NCBI GenBank assembly: GCA_026874595.1
Contig: CM049312.1
Span: 23,617,956-23,681,955, forward strand
Reading direction: 5' to 3'
DNA: 64,000 bases
From: Sipunculus nudus
Lineage: Eukaryota; Annelida; Sipuncula; Golfingiida; Sipunculidae
Positions within the stretch are counted from its first letter, which is position 1. Every line of letters starts with the position of its first letter. A program made the position numbers and the translations under genes. Of the stretch, positions 63,701 through 64,000 are shown piece by piece. The notes beneath the pieces are model-generated. The model saw nothing but the letters and a program-made list of their open reading frames with translations. It was not told where the DNA came from and made no database searches.

Positions 63701-64000
63701 CACTTGCACAATCCTCAACTTGAATACACAACCACTTACCCACTTACACAACCTTCAACTTAACTTCATTACCACTTACCCATCTACATAATATTCAACA
63801 GAAATACTTTCCCACTTACACATCCTTCAACTTAAATACACTCTCACCTACCCACTGACACACCCTATCCCTGTAACTCACTACTATTTACCCACTTATA
63901 CACCTTACAATTTAAATACATTACCACCTACCCACTTACAAACTCTACCACTTACACACCTTGCTACTTACACTGATCCTGTAGCCAGCACCAACTTTGT
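50163..64000 (-). CDS. AIFM3: AIFM3-like (apoptosis-inducing factor 3) flavoprotein gene, 3' half, nine exons
   Basis: Nine minus-strand exons (63,972-64,000+; 58,929-59,059; 58,097-58,212; 56,460-56,595; 54,233-54,309; 53,188-53,305; 52,480-52,578; 51,423-51,498; 50,163-50,271) join in frame with GT-AG borders and matching phases. They encode about 295 residues. In order: LVLATGS and PEDASFI, the end of the first FAD/NAD domain; [16 protein letters not shown], the dinucleotide-binding glycine motif of the NAD domain; [17 protein letters not shown], with the AAGD signature of the FAD site; [17 protein letters not shown] and [16 protein letters not shown], the C-terminal reductase domain in the form typical of AIFM3. 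The protein ends VDIL and stop. In the family an N-terminal Rieske [2Fe-2S] domain precedes these parts; here it would lie beyond 64,000. It probably acts as a membrane- or mitochondrion-associated NAD(P)H oxidoreductase. Human AIFM3 is reported to promote apoptosis when overproduced. Introns of 0.6-4.9 kb hold mobile elements but no further exons that I can see. A bacterial-type ferredoxin reductase relative is the main alternative. Confidence 0.88.
51423..51498 (-). CDS. AIFM3: AIFM3-like exon ([11 protein letters not shown]...KFVAYYT)
   Basis: 76 bp. Acceptor CTTTTGAAG, donor AA|GTATGT. Enters after phase 1 and leaves in phase 2, matching both neighbours. It matches the GYGEGFDDVI / LKFVAFYTKG part of the C-terminal domain of AIFM3. 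Confidence 0.85.
51877..52419. mobile_element. hAT-like non-autonomous fold-back element (543 bp) in an AIFM3-like intron
   Basis: Ends CAGTGATATAGACAAGTC and, on the complement, CAGTAATGTAGGACTC share the pattern CAGTRATRTAGRAC. Flanking 8-mers TAAAGCTG (51,869-51,876) and TACAGCTG (52,420-52,427) match at 7 of 8, as for a hAT target duplication. Inside, many AAGTCC/GAGTCC copies on the left face GGACTT/GGACTC copies on the right, so both arms can pair. No transposase frame. Confidence 0.8.
52480..52578 (-). CDS. AIFM3: AIFM3-like exon ([10 protein letters not shown]...KSLRYAG)
   Basis: 99 bp. Acceptor TTTACCCAACAG, donor GCAG|GTATGA. Phase 1 on both sides, so the reading frame is kept. Carries [14 protein letters not shown], the best AIFM3 hallmark in the window. 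Confidence 0.88.
53188..53305 (-). CDS. AIFM3: AIFM3-like exon ([14 protein letters not shown]...HWQIAHSHG)
   Basis: 118 bp. Acceptor GAATATTTCAG, donor CATG|GTATAA. Encodes the C-terminal FAD-binding AAGD and the following HWQIAHSHG helix, which is conserved in this reductase family. Confidence 0.9.
53861..54100 (+). repeat. Dispersed intronic repeat, copy A
   Basis: Matches 60,191-60,412 in the same orientation: TATTTTCTTTA, then ACTATTG...CAGTGC, a G-rich run, GTTACAACACC, TTGCATATACATACA and ATTTAATTCAACAGTGCTTA. It is an old mobile-element family of unknown type. Confidence 0.75.
54134..54214. repeat. (TA)n microsatellite
   Basis: About 81 bp of TA alternation, ending only 19 bp from the end of an AIFM3-like exon (54,233), inside the intron just after its donor. 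Confidence 0.95.
54233..54309 (-). CDS. AIFM3: AIFM3-like exon ([11 protein letters not shown]...QIGVNK)
   Basis: 77 bp. Acceptor CTTCAATATAG, donor AATAAG|GTGAGA. Phase 1 in, phase 0 out. Corresponds to the ATGFL...VNK segment between the NAD domain and the AAGD motif. Confidence 0.85.
54741..55729. mobile_element. 989-bp non-autonomous DNA transposon with 17-bp inverted ends and 6-bp target duplication
   Basis: Left end TAGAGCCCCGTTTTTTC and right end (complement) TAGAGCACCGTTTTTTC match at 16 of 17. GTTATG stands directly outside both ends (54,735-54,740 and 55,730-55,735). AACGGAAAA-type motifs are repeated near both ends, as transposase-binding sites often are. No transposase; the open frame at 54,668-54,916 crosses the left end and is not real. 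Confidence 0.82.
56460..56595 (-). CDS. AIFM3: AIFM3-like exon ([14 protein letters not shown]...ADLVVIGTG)
   Basis: 136 bp. Acceptor ATATCTACAG, donor ACAG|GTAATC. Phase 0 in, phase 1 out. Encodes GVKF...[19 protein letters not shown], the typical end of the NAD domain in AIF/ferredoxin-reductase proteins. Confidence 0.9.
58097..58212 (-). CDS. AIFM3: AIFM3-like exon ([14 protein letters not shown]...VGEAILK)
   Basis: 116 bp. Acceptor TACAATGAAG, donor TAAAG|GTAATA. Joins the preceding exon inside a Gly codon to give [12 protein letters not shown]. Encodes the helix and beta strand after the NAD glycine motif (SVTVLDIV). Confidence 0.88.
58929..59059 (-). CDS. AIFM3: AIFM3-like exon ([14 protein letters not shown]...VVIGGSFIG)
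   Basis: 131 bp. Acceptor ATCTGCTTTCAG, donor ATAG|GTAAAA. Carries [14 protein letters not shown] and the NAD-binding start VVIGGSFIG. The second glycine position of the motif is kept. Confidence 0.9.
60131..60145. repeat. Poly-G run (G15)
   Basis: Followed by AGGGG; lies just before dispersed repeat copy B, as a G-rich run also lies within copy A. Confidence 0.9.
60191..60412 (+). repeat. Dispersed intronic repeat, copy B
   Basis: Second copy of the family at 53,861-54,100. The shared stretch includes GAGTTACAACACCCTTGCAT and ATTTAATTCAACAGTGCTTA. Confidence 0.75.
60667..60800. repeat. (GA)n purine tract
   Basis: GAGAGA runs mixed with GAAAGA over about 130 bp. A tract this purine-rich can adopt triplex forms. 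Minus-strand frames here are only Ser/Leu/Phe repeats. Confidence 0.9.
60910..61050 (+). repeat. Dispersed intronic repeat pair, copy 1
   Basis: Matches 62,081-62,220: ACATGGT, AAATAAAATCTACAGTTTTT, GATCAAYTGGTTT, ATCCACAGCA and TTACAGGAAAAA in the same order. Confidence 0.75.
62081..62220 (+). repeat. Dispersed intronic repeat pair, copy 2
   Basis: Second copy of 60,910-61,050, about 1,170 bp away in the same orientation. Confidence 0.75.
62615..62857 (+). mobile_element. Tail of an interspersed repeat with (GGAC)n and TCAGCTGAGCTAAAAA
   Basis: ATATCTCGAAGGAACGAAG and GACCCAATTTTTGGCATG lead to a GACGGACG run (62,738-62,806) and TATAGTCAGCTGAGCTAAAA. It shares its ending with 44,309-44,392. 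GCTCAGCTGA, the complement of its end, is also found near 59,309, so a longer element (about 59.3-62.86 kb) is possible. Confidence 0.55.
63060..63965 (+). repeat. 40-bp minisatellite with splice-donor-like motif on the minus strand
   Basis: About 22 units of ACTACCACTTACCCACTTGT followed by ACAACCTTCAACGTAAATAC. On the gene strand each typical unit carries TGGGTAAGTG, a near-ideal 5' splice site; CTTACCCA occurs eleven times exactly. The array reaches within a few bases of the true donor at 63,966-63,971. Confidence 0.92.
63972..64000 (-). CDS. AIFM3: AIFM3-like exon, partial (TKLVLATGS)
   Basis: 29 bp before the window edge. Encodes TKLVLATGS with donor TCAGT|GTAAGT. Its last two bases join G of the next exon to give Val, reading [13 protein letters not shown], the normal FAD-domain motif. 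The exon continues off the window. Confidence 0.82.

Overview
This is animal nuclear DNA, AT-rich and repeat-laden, with spliced genes. A mollusc, probably a bivalve, is the best guess. That guess rests on an intronless SMCT-type transporter in two copies, a Steamer/gypsy-like solo LTR, and interspersed repeats ending in GACGGACGG-type runs followed by AGCTGAGCTAAAA. No single feature proves the taxon.

Layout. (1) Positions 1-21,662 are one satellite block that starts beyond the left edge. It is built of about 190 units of about 103 bp, each carrying a variable GTC triplet run. Two 0.7-kb islands of an unrelated AT-rich 41-bp repeat interrupt it, and several large near-identical duplications lie within it, including a 3,764-bp pair. 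(2) 21.7-27.5 kb is non-coding and contains a 0.6-kb direct duplication carrying clusters of perfect CRE sites (TGACGTCA). (3) 27.57-29.47 kb, minus strand, is a single-exon SMCT (SLC5A8/12-like) copy with two 1-base frameshifts. (4) 30.07-32.51 kb is a 29-bp minisatellite with a 333-bp higher-order period. (5) 32.68-33.45 kb is a solo LTR. (6) 33.5-39.7 kb is mostly featureless, with a degraded reverse-transcriptase fragment and hairpin repeats. (7) 39,726-41,627, plus strand, is an intact single-exon SMCT gene of 633 codons, about 10 kb away from and head-to-head with the broken copy. (8) 42-50 kb holds dispersed repeats: a four-unit array of about 340 bp, a 142-bp MITE and a triple 56-bp repeat. 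(9) 50.16-64.0 kb, minus strand, is the 3' half of an AIFM3-like flavoprotein gene. Nine exons join with matching phases, and the N-terminal half lies beyond the right edge.

The two gene types are not an operon and show no functional link. The transporter would take up monocarboxylates (lactate, butyrate, nicotinate type) with sodium at the cell surface. The AIFM3-like protein is a pyridine-nucleotide/FAD oxidoreductase. The AIFM3 introns are rich in non-autonomous DNA transposons; two have clear terminal inverted repeats and target duplications. The first intron seen here opens with a 40-bp minisatellite that repeats a splice-donor-like motif right next to the true donor.

I found no evidence of a new enzymatic or defence system. 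The most unusual items are the satellite's architecture (unit lengths nearly all 1 mod 3, triplet-only length change, mosaic duplications), the donor-like minisatellite, the duplicated CRE cluster and the transporter gene/near-gene pair.
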